A stretch of DNA of 64,000 nucleotides from Sphagnum compactum (taxonomy: Eukaryota; Bryophyta; Sphagnopsida; Sphagnales). The stretch is from positions 12,400,001 through 12,464,000 of the forward strand of contig OZ234498.1 in assembly GCA_965153455.1 (NCBI GenBank), written 5' to 3'. Shown here in pieces: positions 12,141 to 22,686 of the stretch. The position numbers were made by a program, and so were the translations under genes. Each line of letters begins with the position of its first letter. Within the stretch, counting starts at the first letter, position 1. Below the pieces are notes generated by a model. That model did no database searches and had not been told where the DNA came from. It saw only the letters and a list, made by a program, of their open reading frames with translations.

Positions 12141-12960
12141 AAAAGTGACGCGCTCCTTGGTCCCGGGGTGAACCCACTTGAGGGTTCACCAATGTGAAGT
12201 TGCGGAAAGTTGGGACCAAAAGGCACGCTCCCGACTTTCAACTCTAGAAAGGGGTAGAGGGTCGAGTTGGAAGCCCCAGGATTAGACTAGGAAGAGGGAC
12301 TAGATGATCAAGCTTGAATCTGCATCCAAAAACCAACCACGGGAGGTTAGTTTAGCATTCGGGACACCCTTTGGTGTTGGGATTTGCCACGGGCACTTGG
12401 ACACACAAGACTCACCACGGCCCGGACTCGGGGGAAGCCACCACCTTCCCCCCTTATAGTTATCTCTGTAACTCGCCGTGGAGGCTACATCCAAATGGCA
12501 CATTTTGTTGGGACTCCCGAAATGGAGTCTCGAAATTGTCCCGACTGGACTCCCGGAACTTTGAACGGCCATAACTCCCGACTGCAGAGTCCGATCGCCA
12601 CGAGGTCTAAACCAAAGTTGTAGCCCTCGTCGAGATCTTTCCAACGCCATGTCGCACTCTCAAATCGAATGTCAGGAAGAGGTCGATTCCCGACTTTTAG
12701 TGGTCGGGAGTCAAACTGCCAGTTTGACTCCCGACCCTTCTTTTGCCCATAACTTGGGCTGCAGGAGCCCAAATGACCAACGCGAGGCCATTTTCGATAT
12801 CTACGTTTCAAGACCTTTCCAATGACACCAAGAACACCCCAATGCGAGGTGTTTTGGGCCTTGCTGTCGAGCTCTAAACATTCGGGAGTCCCGGAGGACT
12901 CCAAACCTCCAACTTTTCCAAGTGTTGGGCTTCACCCCCACACTTGGACAAAGTGGGGTT
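12141..12960. repeat. GC-rich repeat island, possible retroelement LTR fragment
   Basis: Composition changes sharply from the surrounding AT-rich DNA. The word CCCGACT/AGTCGGG recurs many times. There is a hairpin at 12167-12190 (GGTGAACCC, 6-nt loop, GGGTTCACC) and a perfect palindrome at 12702-12736. Phrases such as GGCCATAACTCCCGA followed by an 'aacgagg..gagatctttcca' type run resemble non-coding parts of plant LTR retrotransposons, from general memory only. No integrase, RT or gag frame, primer-binding site or paired LTR was found. Confidence 0.45.
12702..12736. repeat. Perfect 17-bp palindrome inside the GC-rich island
   Basis: Left arm GGTCGGGAGTCAAACTG (12702-12718), one-base spacer, right arm CAGTTTGACTCCCGACC (12720-12736). 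All 17 positions pair. Confidence 0.9.
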
Positions 12961-14525
12961 GCGACAAAAAGAATAGGAACACAACGAAACAATGCTAATG
13001 GAATGGCAAAAGCACAACAATCCAATTTTATTGATTTGATGATAAAATTGAACATACTAAAACCCTAGGAGTTTGTGAAAACATTGACATGATGCACATC
13101 TTTAATCTCCTAAAAACCTAACAAGACTTTTTAAAAATCCAACAAAAACAAATAGAGGCAAAGGACAAACAAAAATGACAATTAAAAACAAAAAAAACAC
13201 AAATAAAAAACATATTTTTAATGTTTGAAGCACCATGAGCCTCTATTGTGCTCAGCCAACAAAAACATGATGAACAAGATAAATAACAATGCATGGAAAG
13301 ATAACTTCCAAAAGGTACATAGTAAACACAAAGTGAATAATAAACATAGTAAACAAAATGGATGGAACAAATAGATGAAATACTTATTGATGGTGATGGA
13401 AGCGTTGAACAACAAACATAGTGTGATGGAGCAAAATTATTTTGAAAATGTGACTTGATGATAATGGAATCATTGAGTAGTATACACAACACAATGATGA
13501 AGTTATCAAACAACAAATGAAAGGTGATAATGACTAAATAACAAATTGATGAACCAATGAGCAAAATGGCGAAGTAACAAAATGAACAAAATAAGCAAAG
13601 TGAGATGGTCATGGAGTTGTTGAAGATGAAAGGAAAGTGTGATGACAACATCTTTAAACCCTAAACTCTTAAGCCCTAGAAAAGAACCAAAACCAAGATT
13701 TTGAAAAAATCCCAATTTGATTCTATATCACAATTGAGACCCAAACTAACATTGTGATTTTAATTCTTTTTTTTAGCAAAAAAATCAAATATTGTAGATT
13801 TTTGTTCTCCCCTCTCCCAATTTGGAATTTGGGTTAAATTCTTACATTGGTCCCCTACCATTGTAGTATGTTGGTTAGGTTTCAGTTTAGGTTCTTGGAA
13901 CTAGAACTAGCAACTCTTATTCACGGAAGTGGGTACCCACTAACACTAGGTATCTTCCACTTTTGTCGGTTGATTACTAATGACATTTCCCCACCTCCCC
14001 AATTTCAGGTTTTGTTGCCAAGGTTTGTTATTCACATGGTCTTTGGAGCATGAGTGGCGACGGCAGTGCTAGCGGCAACTTGGGGTGGTGCGTGGTTTGC
14101 ATAGGAAAGTTGATGGAAAATGAGGTTGTGGTGATGTGTGCCTTTTCATTTTTCTTTTTCCCTTTACATTTTCTAGGTTTGCGGTGTGTTTATTAATAAA
14201 GTTTTGCCGAGTTAACACACTTTGATAATGTACTGTTAGGAATCGCCTTTTGGCTCTTCTGGGATGGGGGGGGCAGCCTTGGGCCCTCAAATTCAGGAAG
14301 ACCCTAAAAGCTGTTCCTTACCCCATACATAATAGGTAGTTACAATGCCAAAAAAATAAAAAAATTGACAACAATTTTATGCAATTAGTAGGACCCAAAG
14401 TTTTTCAAACCTTTCATGTGCAACAAACTTTGGGTTGATTTATATGGCTGAACCTGCTCTTCATATAACGATATTATAGGGTGTTTATTATTTAGACACA
14501 AAGGAAAAAAAAAGAGTTAGAACAC
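12961..14525. other. Gene-free stretch, low complexity
   Basis: Contains a purine-biased stretch (about 13130-13640) rich in ACAAA/AATGATG words that gives long but unconvincing minus-strand frames of low-complexity hydrophobic sequence. No gene, RNA gene or transposon domain recognised. Confidence 0.5.
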
Positions 14526-14528
14526 ATT

Positions 14529-14917
14529 AGAGTTGTTTGTAAAGTCCAGTAATTAGGGGGCGAGAACGGCCAGTTTCGACATAATAATGCATCAGATAAT
14601 TGGGAATGAAAATTTTACAAAGCCAACTGACTGGGACCCAACCTAGTTTTTCCACCAATTTTGGTGGTAAAGTGAGTTTCATCCTGTCATTCCTTTTTCT
14701 TGAGCACGTCCACTGCTTCTACATACATTTTCACTTCTCTTACCTTACAACTACTAAAGTTACGCTCGAACCTTGTGCATTAAATCCTGAGTTTCAGCAT
14801 TTCATACTGAGATTCAATAAAATTTCCTCACTTCGCAGATACCTCTAAACGAGGGGATAGTGGGTGAAAGCAGGCCCAAAGACAGGGTGAAGACTGAGTG
14901 ATTTTTCGGATAACTCT
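14529..14917. mobile_element. MITE-like element, copy 2 (389 bp, inverted relative to copy 1)
   Basis: Left end AGAGTTGTTTGTAAAG, right end TCGGATAACTCT, again flanked by ATT on both sides (14526-14528 and 14918-14920). Read on the minus strand it follows copy 1 closely: AAGACAGGGTGAAGAC near the end, TATGAAATGCTGAAACTCAG, TTAATGCAC, a GTGAAAATGTATGTAG segment, and CACCAAAATTGGTGG. It appears older than copy 1, since its left terminus is more diverged. Confidence 0.75.
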
Positions 14918-15671
14918 ATTGATAAATTTCAAAATTTTGCCATCACCAAATCACCCTAGTCTATAACCACCACCGGATGCATGCGAGCAGCTTCCTAAGC
15001 TATCATAACCTTGTCCCAAGGCCCCTTATTTTGGGAATGCCCTTACCTTTGGTCTTTAGTGTTTTACACTACACTTCTAACAACCTCTCCCTGCATCTTA
15101 GATAGGATGTGCCAAAAAAAAGTGTAATTTGCAAAACCTGCCATCTTCAGCTTAAAAAATCATATGAGGAAGACGATATTGAGAGTCACCAAACTCCCCA
15201 CCAAAGTAATTTTGTGAGAAAGAAGATAAGATACCGTAGTACCTTGGCCATTTCAACACATGTCCATCGAATAATTAATTAATTTTGAAATTTTCATTTC
15301 AACAAATGAAATATTCCTAAATATTACTGTTATCCTTCGCAATATTTTTTTGATTTGGAGAAAATAATTTTTGAAAATTTCAACATTTCTGAAAATAATA
15401 TAATTAGTGTCGAATTGGCCAACAAGGTACTAGGGTAAGTTCATCACAGGCATGTAATCTTCTGAGTTGCAAGAGCCAAGGGAGGCTACCTTGTCATGTT
15501 ATAAACTATGACACTTGTGCTAAAATAGCCAAGGATTCCTTGTTTCTTAAGACATAAATCCATACTGAAATTTCTTTGATTATAATAAATTTGACAAATA
15601 GGCATTATTTAGTTTACTACAACATATAATGTACCTTCATTAATATTTTTGATACCATTAAAGGGGGGAAA

Positions 15672-15674
<3 letters not shown>

Positions 15675-15703
<29 letters not shown>
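15675..15703 (+). repeat. Poly-G tract (29 bases)
   Basis: An uninterrupted G run preceded by GGGGGG and GG blocks. It has G-quadruplex potential and is also prone to length error in sequencing and assembly. Confidence 0.85.
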
Positions 15704-16323
15704 AGATTATTAAACTTTTGACACTCTTATGCTCCCTTGAAGTAGCTTAGTAAACATACTTTTTTTGGTCTTTTGATTGAGCAGAAGACTCATTACCAAA
15801 GAAAAAAAACTTAACAAAAATCTCATTAACCATCTTGGTGGTGCCCCATACACACTTTATGAGTCTTGTTATGCTCTTTTTGGGCTTGAAAATGTCCATT
15901 TGAAAGTCCTATACTGTAGGTGCATATAACATGGGAGTCCATCCAAAGTGTGGACGGGCATCATCCATCTTTTGTGAGAAAAAGATGATTCAAGTCAAGG
16001 GCAGACAAAGAGAAAAAGAAGAAGAAGAAGAAGAAGAAGCAGGCATAAAAAAACCACTGCAATAAATTCTTTTAAAAAATTGTGATACTTGACGGGTATC
16101 ATCTGGGTACCCTCCGAGTATCACTTGAATTTACTAAAAAAAAAACGATAGTAAAAGTGAAAAAAAAAGGTGAGAAAAAGGTGAGAAAAAGGGAGGGTAG
16201 CCTAGGCTAGGGGCAAAACAGTAGGCACATGCCAGGATGAGGTGCACAGGACATATTTCACTTTTTGGGCGAACTTTCCTGCACCAAAGTTTTCCCTATT
16301 AAAGGACGGCACGTATCACAATT

Positions 16324-16358
16324 GCCCACGGCCCGTGCGTCATGCACGGGCCGTGGGC
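16324..16358. repeat. Perfect 15-bp GC-rich hairpin
   Basis: Left arm GCCCACGGCCCGTGC (16324-16338), loop GTCAT, right arm GCACGGGCCGTGGGC (16344-16358), followed by a T run. It stands in a small GC-rich island of about 200 bp whose edges share the direct repeat TTTTGGGCGAA. No gene adjoins it, so it is not obviously a terminator. Confidence 0.9.
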
Positions 16359-16648
16359 TTTTTAAATGTCCGTACCAGGGCGGCGGGGAGACCAAGGAAA
16401 GAAAGTCTTGTGATATGGAAATTTTGGGCGAAAGTTTTCATAAAAGTTTAGCAAAATTTAGTTGAATTAGGCTATACTACCATATTTTATTTTTCTCCAT
16501 AAATTTTAAAAATTTTGTTCCACTATTTTTGCAAATAAACAAAATTTGTGCAGAAATGGAGATTTTGCAAAGGCAACAAACAACCAGATTTTTTTAATTT
16601 TTTAAATTTCTTTAATTTTTTAATTTCAAATTTGTGAGGTAGGTGGGT

Positions 16649-16703
16649 TGGCGATCATCCACAAGAGGACTTAGCCAAATTTGGCTACCGAGACAAGGAA
16701 AGT
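16649..16703 (+). repeat. Palindromic-core dispersed motif, copy B
   Basis: TTGGCGATCATCCACAAGA, then TTAGCCAAATTTGGCTAC and a GGAAAGTAGAAAA tail. The core AGCCAAATTTGGCT is a perfect palindrome. Confidence 0.8.
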
Positions 16704-16750
16704 AGAAAATTTTAGGATTCCTCCTATATTTTGCAGAACACCTATCGTCT

Positions 16751-17245
16751 AAATATGGCTAGTTCAGAATTTTTTCCTCATAATGTGGCGACTGGGGTCT
16801 TTTTTTTTTTTTTCCCCAGAGAAAATATGGCTAGTTCAGAAAATTTCTTCCTCATAATGTGACAACTTGGGTCCTTTTTTTTTTTTTTTTTTCAAGAAAT
16901 TTTTTTGACCAGTTCAGAAATTTTTTCTTCATGATGTGATGACTTGGGTCCATTTTTTTTTTTCCAGAATAAAATATGGCCAATTCAGAATTTGTTTCTT
17001 CATAGGTAATGTGGCGAGTTGGGTCCATTTTTTTTTTCCAGAAAAAAATATGGCTAGTTCAGAATTTGTTTCCTTCATAATGTGGCGAGTTGGGTCCATT
17101 TTATTTTTTCCAGAACAAAATATGGCCAATTCAGAATTTTTTTTCTTCATAATGTGGCGAGTTGGGTCCATTTTTTTTTTCCAGAACAAAATATGGCTAG
17201 TTCAGAATTTGTTTCCTTCATAATGTGGCGAGTTGGGTCCATTTT
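16751..17245 (+). repeat. Minisatellite, about seven units of about 70 bp
   Basis: Each unit reads ATATGGCTAGTTCAGAATT, a pyrimidine stretch, CTTCATAATGTGGCGAGTTGG, GTCCA, a poly-T tract of variable length, and CCAGAA. The last four units are nearly identical; the first three are diverged, which suggests growth from the right-hand side. It lies about 0.7 kb upstream of the NPR gene. The repeat-encoded open frames on both strands are artefacts of the periodicity. Confidence 0.9.
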
Positions 17246-17943
17246 ATCCACACAGAAAAAGAAAAAGTCTTTACTATCATTAGCAATTCCACTTTTTTTT
17301 TTTTGTTTTTTTTGGGTCGTCAGGATGCGAAAATTCTAAACTTAGGAAATTAAAAACAATTAAAAAATAAAATAAAAAAACACAGGGGACAACTGCCAAC
17401 AACAACCAGGGGAATTAAAAAATAAATAAAATTCGGGAAACAAAAATCGTCGTCTCCATTCTCTCCAAGCACAGCAACAAAGGAAGAAAAACACTCTTCA
17501 GAATTCGAACAAGAAACGAGCAGCAACAGAAGAAGAAGGAAAAGAAGAAGAAGGAAGAGGATGATGAGGAAGATGGCGAAGAAAGTAGAGATCAGAAGTG
17601 GAAGATGAATTTTGGACGGAGAATAGAAAGCGCCGGGGGAGGGGGAAGGGATTGACTGCTCTTAGAAATGGCGCTTCAAGGCACAAGGATTGATGTCGAT
17701 TTTGGTGGGGTGCGGGGAACGCGAGTGGTGAAGCTTCTTACGCTTGTTGGTTTTTTTTTTGGTAGGAGAAAACTTCGATAGAAGATAGAAGAAGAAGAAG
17801 CAGAAGAAAGAAAGAAAGAAAGAAAGCGGGGTTGAAGGAAACAAGACGGTAAGCGTTTTGGAGTTTTAGGAGGACCCGAAAAACACTGAGGAGGAGGAGG
17901 AGGAGGAGGAGGAGGAGGAGGAAGAGCAAGAGTAGTAGTCGAC
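17246..17943 (+). promoter_or_regulatory. Upstream region of the NPR gene, with leader microsatellites
   Basis: Purine-rich DNA with (GAA)n and (AGAA)n tracts and a (GGA)n run at about 17888-17922, just before the start codon at 17944. Such tracts are common in plant 5' leaders. No TATA box could be placed with confidence. Confidence 0.45.
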
Positions 17944-20900
17944 ATGGCGCGGCTTCAGTTTTCGCCCGCATCGCCGGCATCGCAGATGAGCGGGAGTAAT
18001 AGTAGTGTGTGGAGTGGCTGCAAGAGAGGAGGAGGAGGAGAAGGAGGGGCGGAGAAGCTTGTTTCGGATATCGAAAGTTTGTTGCATCGTTCTCCGGACG
18101 AGAGTTTTAGCGATGTGAGCATCTATGTGGAAGGGAAGCGTGTACATGCGCACAGATGTATCCTTGCGGTGCGATCTCCGTATTTTCGGAGTTTTTTCTC
18201 CGCCGCGGCGGCGAAGGAGAGAGAAAGGAGGGAGGACAACACGGCCGCGGCGGCAACGGCATCAATAATGGAGGTGAATCTGGAAACAGTGATGAGAGGC
18301 GAGAAAGTAGGGTACGAGGCGTTCATTGCTGTGATGAGTTACGTGTATGGCAGTGGAACCAAGGAATTCGCCTTCTGCGTGTCTTGTTTTGATTCCTCCT
18401 GCCCTCATGTCACTTGCCGACCTGCCATCGAATTCGTGCTCGAGATTCTGCGTGCCTCCTCTGTTCTCGAAATCTCGGATTTGAAAGCTGCTGCTCAGGT
18501 ACATACCGCCTAGTTCAGCTTTTGTTTTTGCAATTTGTGGAGAAAGAGATGATGAAGAAAGGATGTACCTTGCCACAATGCATGAATGTTGTTGGTTCCA
18601 ATTTAGGTTTGTATACAAGGAGCCTCAGGAGGAGGAGGAGGAGGAGGGAGTCTTTGAGCTTTGGGGTTTTAGTTACAATAGAGCCTCAGGAGGAGGAGGA
18701 GGAGGAGGAGGGAGTCTTTGAGCTTTGGGGTTTTAGTTACAATAGGGTTTTGAGGAATGCTCTAAAGCATGTAACAGCAGATCAACATTATGGAGTTGTG
18801 ACAGTTTGCAACCCTGTTGTTAGAGATGGCTATTGTGGATTCTCAAAGTCCATGTAAGAAGTTTATGTAGGAGGGTAGAAGCAGGTCCCCGGAGCAAAAG
18901 TTTTTTATGTGTGCCAAAACTGACTAGGCGGTGGCTGCTGCTCTCTTCTACCTATTTTTCCTGCAGCAACACTTGGTGAATGTGGTGACTTATACTCAAG
19001 TAGATGAGGTCTTGCTCATCTTGGCAGTTGCGGAAACTCACCAAGTGGCTCAGCTTTATACCATGTGCTTACAAGTGATTGTGAGTTCCAATCTTGATAC
19101 TCTCACCCTTGAGAAGGAACTTTCAAGATTTGCCATGGGGGAAGTGATGGATCAGCGTCTCAAGCTGGGTTTGCCAGGGTCGGCCATGGATTCTCTGCAA
19201 CTGAAGCAGTGCAAGCGAATATACAGGCAATGCTTAGGTCTTTGGAGCAATTTTTTTGGCCTTTTTCCTGTAATTGGGTTTGGCTTTGCTCTCATATGCA
19301 GCACTGCTTTTTGGGCTGATCTACATCCCTGGTCCACATTTGTGAATTAGTCCACAATAAATTTTTTGGCTTCTGGGTGCCCATGTGGGAACACTTTGTG
19401 GGGGTATTAGCATGTTTTGAACACTCATCTGTAAACCATTTGCAAAACCTGCAAATGTTTAAAGACATTGCTGCTTCAGATGGCAAGTTTTATGCAGCTG
19501 GTGTTTGAAAATTCTCAGAGTCTTCAGATAGCTTTACTATTCAGTATTGTTGTCCTCCCAGTAGCTAGGAAAGTTACCTAATGACCCATCTTTGAATAAC
19601 CTTGTTATTCAGGGGCCACCTTGTTCCCCCAGTGAAGTCTTTGACAGGGTGTGAAGGATACTGAGACATGTTTGTGCGGGGACAGGGCCCTGGACCTGGA
19701 TGATGTGGAACTTGTACAGATGCTGCTGAGGGAGGAAAGGACCACCATAGATTCGACCTATGGCCTTCACTATGCAGCTATGTATTGTGACCCAAAAATC
19801 ATGGCAGACCTGCTGAAGCTGGAGATTGCAGGTGATTTGTTGGATCTATCCTTGTAGTGCCATAGCTAAATGTCATTTCACTGAGCTGTTTATCCCATCA
19901 AACTGTCTGTGCTTCAGTACTTCCTCTCGGTTGGTGTATTGTTCAGAAGTGAATCTACTGGCTTCAGCTGTGCATCTGCTTCTTTCTTATTCAAGCAGAA
20001 GAAGATTTCCTTACGCATTGGCTTGTTTGCTCCAGACACAAATGTGAGGAACCAAAGGGGTTTCACAGTGCTCCATGTGGCAGCCTTACGAAGGGAACCT
20101 CAGACTATTGGTGCACTGCTGGCAAAAGGGGCCCATGTGCGTGATGTTACACCTGATGGTCGAACAGCCCTTCAGATCTCTAGGCGGTTGGGAAAGAAAA
20201 CTGATGGGGATGTTGATGATTATAATAAAGATCGTCTCTCAATTGACATACTGGAGCAGGCAGGAAAAAAATTTGCCTGCTCAAAGCCTACTGCCGATGT
20301 GTTGAGTGTGACCCTCTCGAGTGAAAAAGAGCTGCATGAATCTCTTTCATATTTGGAAAATCGAGGTAGTCTGGAACCTTCAGTAACTTTGCTAATTGAT
20401 GTCTGTGCAAAAATAGGTGTATGGAGTGCAGGTGCTGGTATGCAAAATTCAACTTTTTTGGCAACATCTCTTGCAATGAATAAAGTTGTTACCTGATTAG
20501 ATGGTGCTCTCTTTACAGTTTCATTGGGACGGTTACTATTCCCACAACAGTTGAAGATTGTTTTGGGCATCTCACAACTGGAATCCACCCCTGAGTTCTG
20601 TGGCCTGGACAATCGCCCATCACCATCAGGGGTCACTAGTGGCAGTAGACATAAGAAGCACACAGTGGATTTGAATGAAATGCCAGCCAGGACACAAGCG
20701 GGGGATGAGACAAAGACAACTGTGAATGAAGCACTGTTGGAAAGATTTCTTGCACTTCGTAGAACAGGTGTGGTTTGTTACTTCAGCCACATCCCATACT
20801 CAACCTTCTCCCTGAGGAGTCTGTTGCTCTGAAAATCCTTTGGACTTGGTGGAGAAGATAGAAAGTACTATATGAGCCATGCAGTTTACACTAATGCTGT

Positions 20901-21590
20901 GACTATCTGTGCTATTCTTTTGTACAATTCTCCAGTCTCAATCCCTTTATTTCTGTTCTTGGATATGTGACAGTGGTTGCTTCTTGTGCTCTTCAGAGAA
21001 ATATTAACAATGCTACCACTGTGTGGGGGGTTCTTGCATGCTAGGCTTGAATGCTTGACCATTCTAAGACCTTGCAGTTGATGGAGATATATTTGAATCA
21101 CCTACCCTGGAAGTAATAGCTTGGTAGATTTCAACTTGATACAACAGATAGCAATCCATGTCCATGGGAGCATTCAATCCACAGACAGATGCAAGGATTG
21201 CTTAGGATCTGATTTACTTCTATAGACGAGATGTAATGGTGGGGTTTGCAGGTCATTGTGCCTGCTTGGCACTTCTAATTTCTGTGCTCAATTTGGTTTG
21301 CAGTTGAACTGGGGCATAAGATCTTTCCCAACTGTTCAAGGGTCATAGACACATATGTTGTTGATGATGAAGTGTTGGATCTGTCGGAGAAAGCAGTCTC
21401 TGAGGAGCAGGTCAAGAAAAAGCGTCGCTTTGCCGAGCTCAATTTTACATTGGCTGAAGCCTTTTTAAGGGATATGGGAGAGATTGACAAGCAGACAACA
21501 TCTGGAGAACATAGTATACCAATGTCTTCCACTTCATCAACTGCATCCACAATAACTGAGGGTGTTGGCAGCCTGATCAACAAGCTTTAG
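17944..21590 (+). CDS. NPR: NPR1/NPR3/NPR4-type BTB-ankyrin transcription cofactor, six exons
   Basis: Salicylic-acid-linked transcription cofactor or Cullin-3 adaptor acting with TGA bZIP factors. Exons 17944-18498, 18967-19226, 19686-19831, 20036-20365, 20519-20767, 21304-21590 join in frame to 608 residues, close to the usual 590-600. Residues about 45-135 form the BTB domain with the HRC cysteine (residue 72, equivalent to Arabidopsis NPR1 C82). A C2HC finger follows (C148, C153, H155, C158). Ankyrin repeats lie at about 272-375 (ALDLDDVELVQMLL; NQRGFTVLHVAALRREPQ). The NPR1-like C-terminal domain contains VDLNEMP at about 480-486 and an Arg before FLALRRT that aligns with the salicylate-contact residue R432. 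VDLNExP is the EAR-like repression motif known from NPR3/NPR4. The C-terminus is Ser/Thr-rich and ends SLINKL; I see no counterpart of the NPR1 transactivation cysteines. The exon 2-3 junction needs a GC donor. Confidence 0.93.
18620..18744 (+). repeat. Tandem duplication in NPR intron 1
   Basis: Two head-to-tail copies, 18620-18680 and 18681-18744, of GAGCCTCAGG, a (AGG)n run, GAGTCTTTGAGCTTTGGGG and TTTTAGTTACAATA. They differ by one GGA unit only, so the duplication is recent. Confidence 0.9.
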
Positions 21591-22686
21591 AGGGAGCTTA
21601 CAGCTGGATTTGGACAAAAAAACCTCCTGGAAATTTGAAGTTGTGAAAATATTCCTCATGGTTTGGAAAGGGCTGAAAAGGTGTCACAGAGCTTCTTCAG
21701 TGGAGACTAGTTTCAATCCAGACCATGATCATGAAAGCGCGCCGATCGCCTGAGATGATGGTTTATGACCAAAACTTTTTAACAGGGATGTGATACACTC
21801 TGGTCAAGGGAATCAGCAATGGGTGTTTGAACAAAAATGGATTTGCCTATAGTGGTGATTGGGGGCTCTCTCTCTATGGCGCATTACAAAAATTTGAGAA
21901 AATGTAGTTGTGTACCATGATTGATGTCAGGATTTTTTCAATGCCTGCAAAAGCCTCTTCTGCTTTGTTTGATGATTATTATCATCAGTAGATTGTAAGT
22001 TTATATCTCTTACAAATAGTGGGGTGTAGTAAAGATGTCTGGATTTTCTATTGCTTGCAGCAGCGGCCCTTTTTACTACATTGTTTATCATCACCGATTT
22101 ATCATCACAGATTTGCCAGTATTATTACATTTAAAACATATCGGAAAGATATATATGCAACTAATTGCAGAGAACAAACAAACAAACAAACAAAATGAAC
22201 AACTGTGTGGAAATACCTGAACAAAACAAACAACTGAGAAGTTGATATTTGAACAAAATGGACAACTATGAATTCAACACCGGAAACAAAATGAACAACT
22301 ATGAAATCAATACACTGACAAAATGAACAAGTCTGAATTCCATTTTTTGCTAACATGCATACTCGAAATGAACTATTTTCAAGAAAGAGAAGGGGAAGAA
22401 GAGAAAAAAATAGAAAGAGAGACAGAAAGAAAGAAAGAAAGAAAGGTCATCTTGTGGGTTTTTTGCTCAATTACAGAAATATAGAAGGAAATGGCAAAGA
22501 TACTTGGGAAAAGATGAAAAATGACAAATAGAAAGGAGAGAGATGAACAAGGCCCGGGGGCGGGGGGGGGGCTCGGGTTTATAACCGGAGGGTATAACAG
22601 GCAACCATATATACGGGTTTCTCCGTTGTCGTCGTCGTCTTCTTCGGCTCCTTCTTCCTCGAGTCCTTCTCGTGAATTCTTCGACA
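21591..22686. promoter_or_regulatory. NPR 3' flank and SEC23 upstream region
   Basis: The two genes are in the same orientation, 1.1 kb apart. The region holds the 3' end of the NPR transcript, the minisatellite at 22172-22335, a short (GAAA)n run near 22425-22445 and a short GC-rich leader with GTTTATAAC at about 22576, a weak TATA-like site roughly 110 bp before the SEC23 ATG. Confidence 0.4.
22172..22335 (+). repeat. Degenerate minisatellite, four to five units
   Basis: Units of about 35-45 bp carry the word ACAAAATGAACAACTATGAA or a variant, preceded by a short (AAAC)n run. It lies about 350 bp upstream of the SEC23 start. Confidence 0.75.

Larger units (their letters stand above)
14921..16750. 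other. Gene-free stretch
   Basis: AT-rich DNA with a 29-base G run at 15675-15703, a short (GAA)n tract near 16018-16040, a perfect GC-rich hairpin at 16324-16358 and one copy of the palindromic-core motif at 16649-16703. No coding region recognised. Confidence 0.5.

Noticed and set aside
12300-12904. Overlapping frames on both strands in the GC-rich island
   Set aside because: Frames are long only because GC-rich DNA has few stops; none shows a domain, and both strands are equally open.
13118-13651. 177-codon minus-strand frame rich in Phe, Cys, Ser and Ile
   Set aside because: Low-complexity translation of a purine-biased repeat stretch; no start context, intron or family similarity.
16929-17339. 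Repeat-encoded frames with WVHFFFS-type or MDPTRH-type periods
   Set aside because: These are the minisatellite units read through; units vary in length and no start or conservation supports them.
17662-18153. Minus-strand Pro-, Leu- or Ser-rich frames
   Set aside because: Antisense of the NPR leader microsatellites and first exon.
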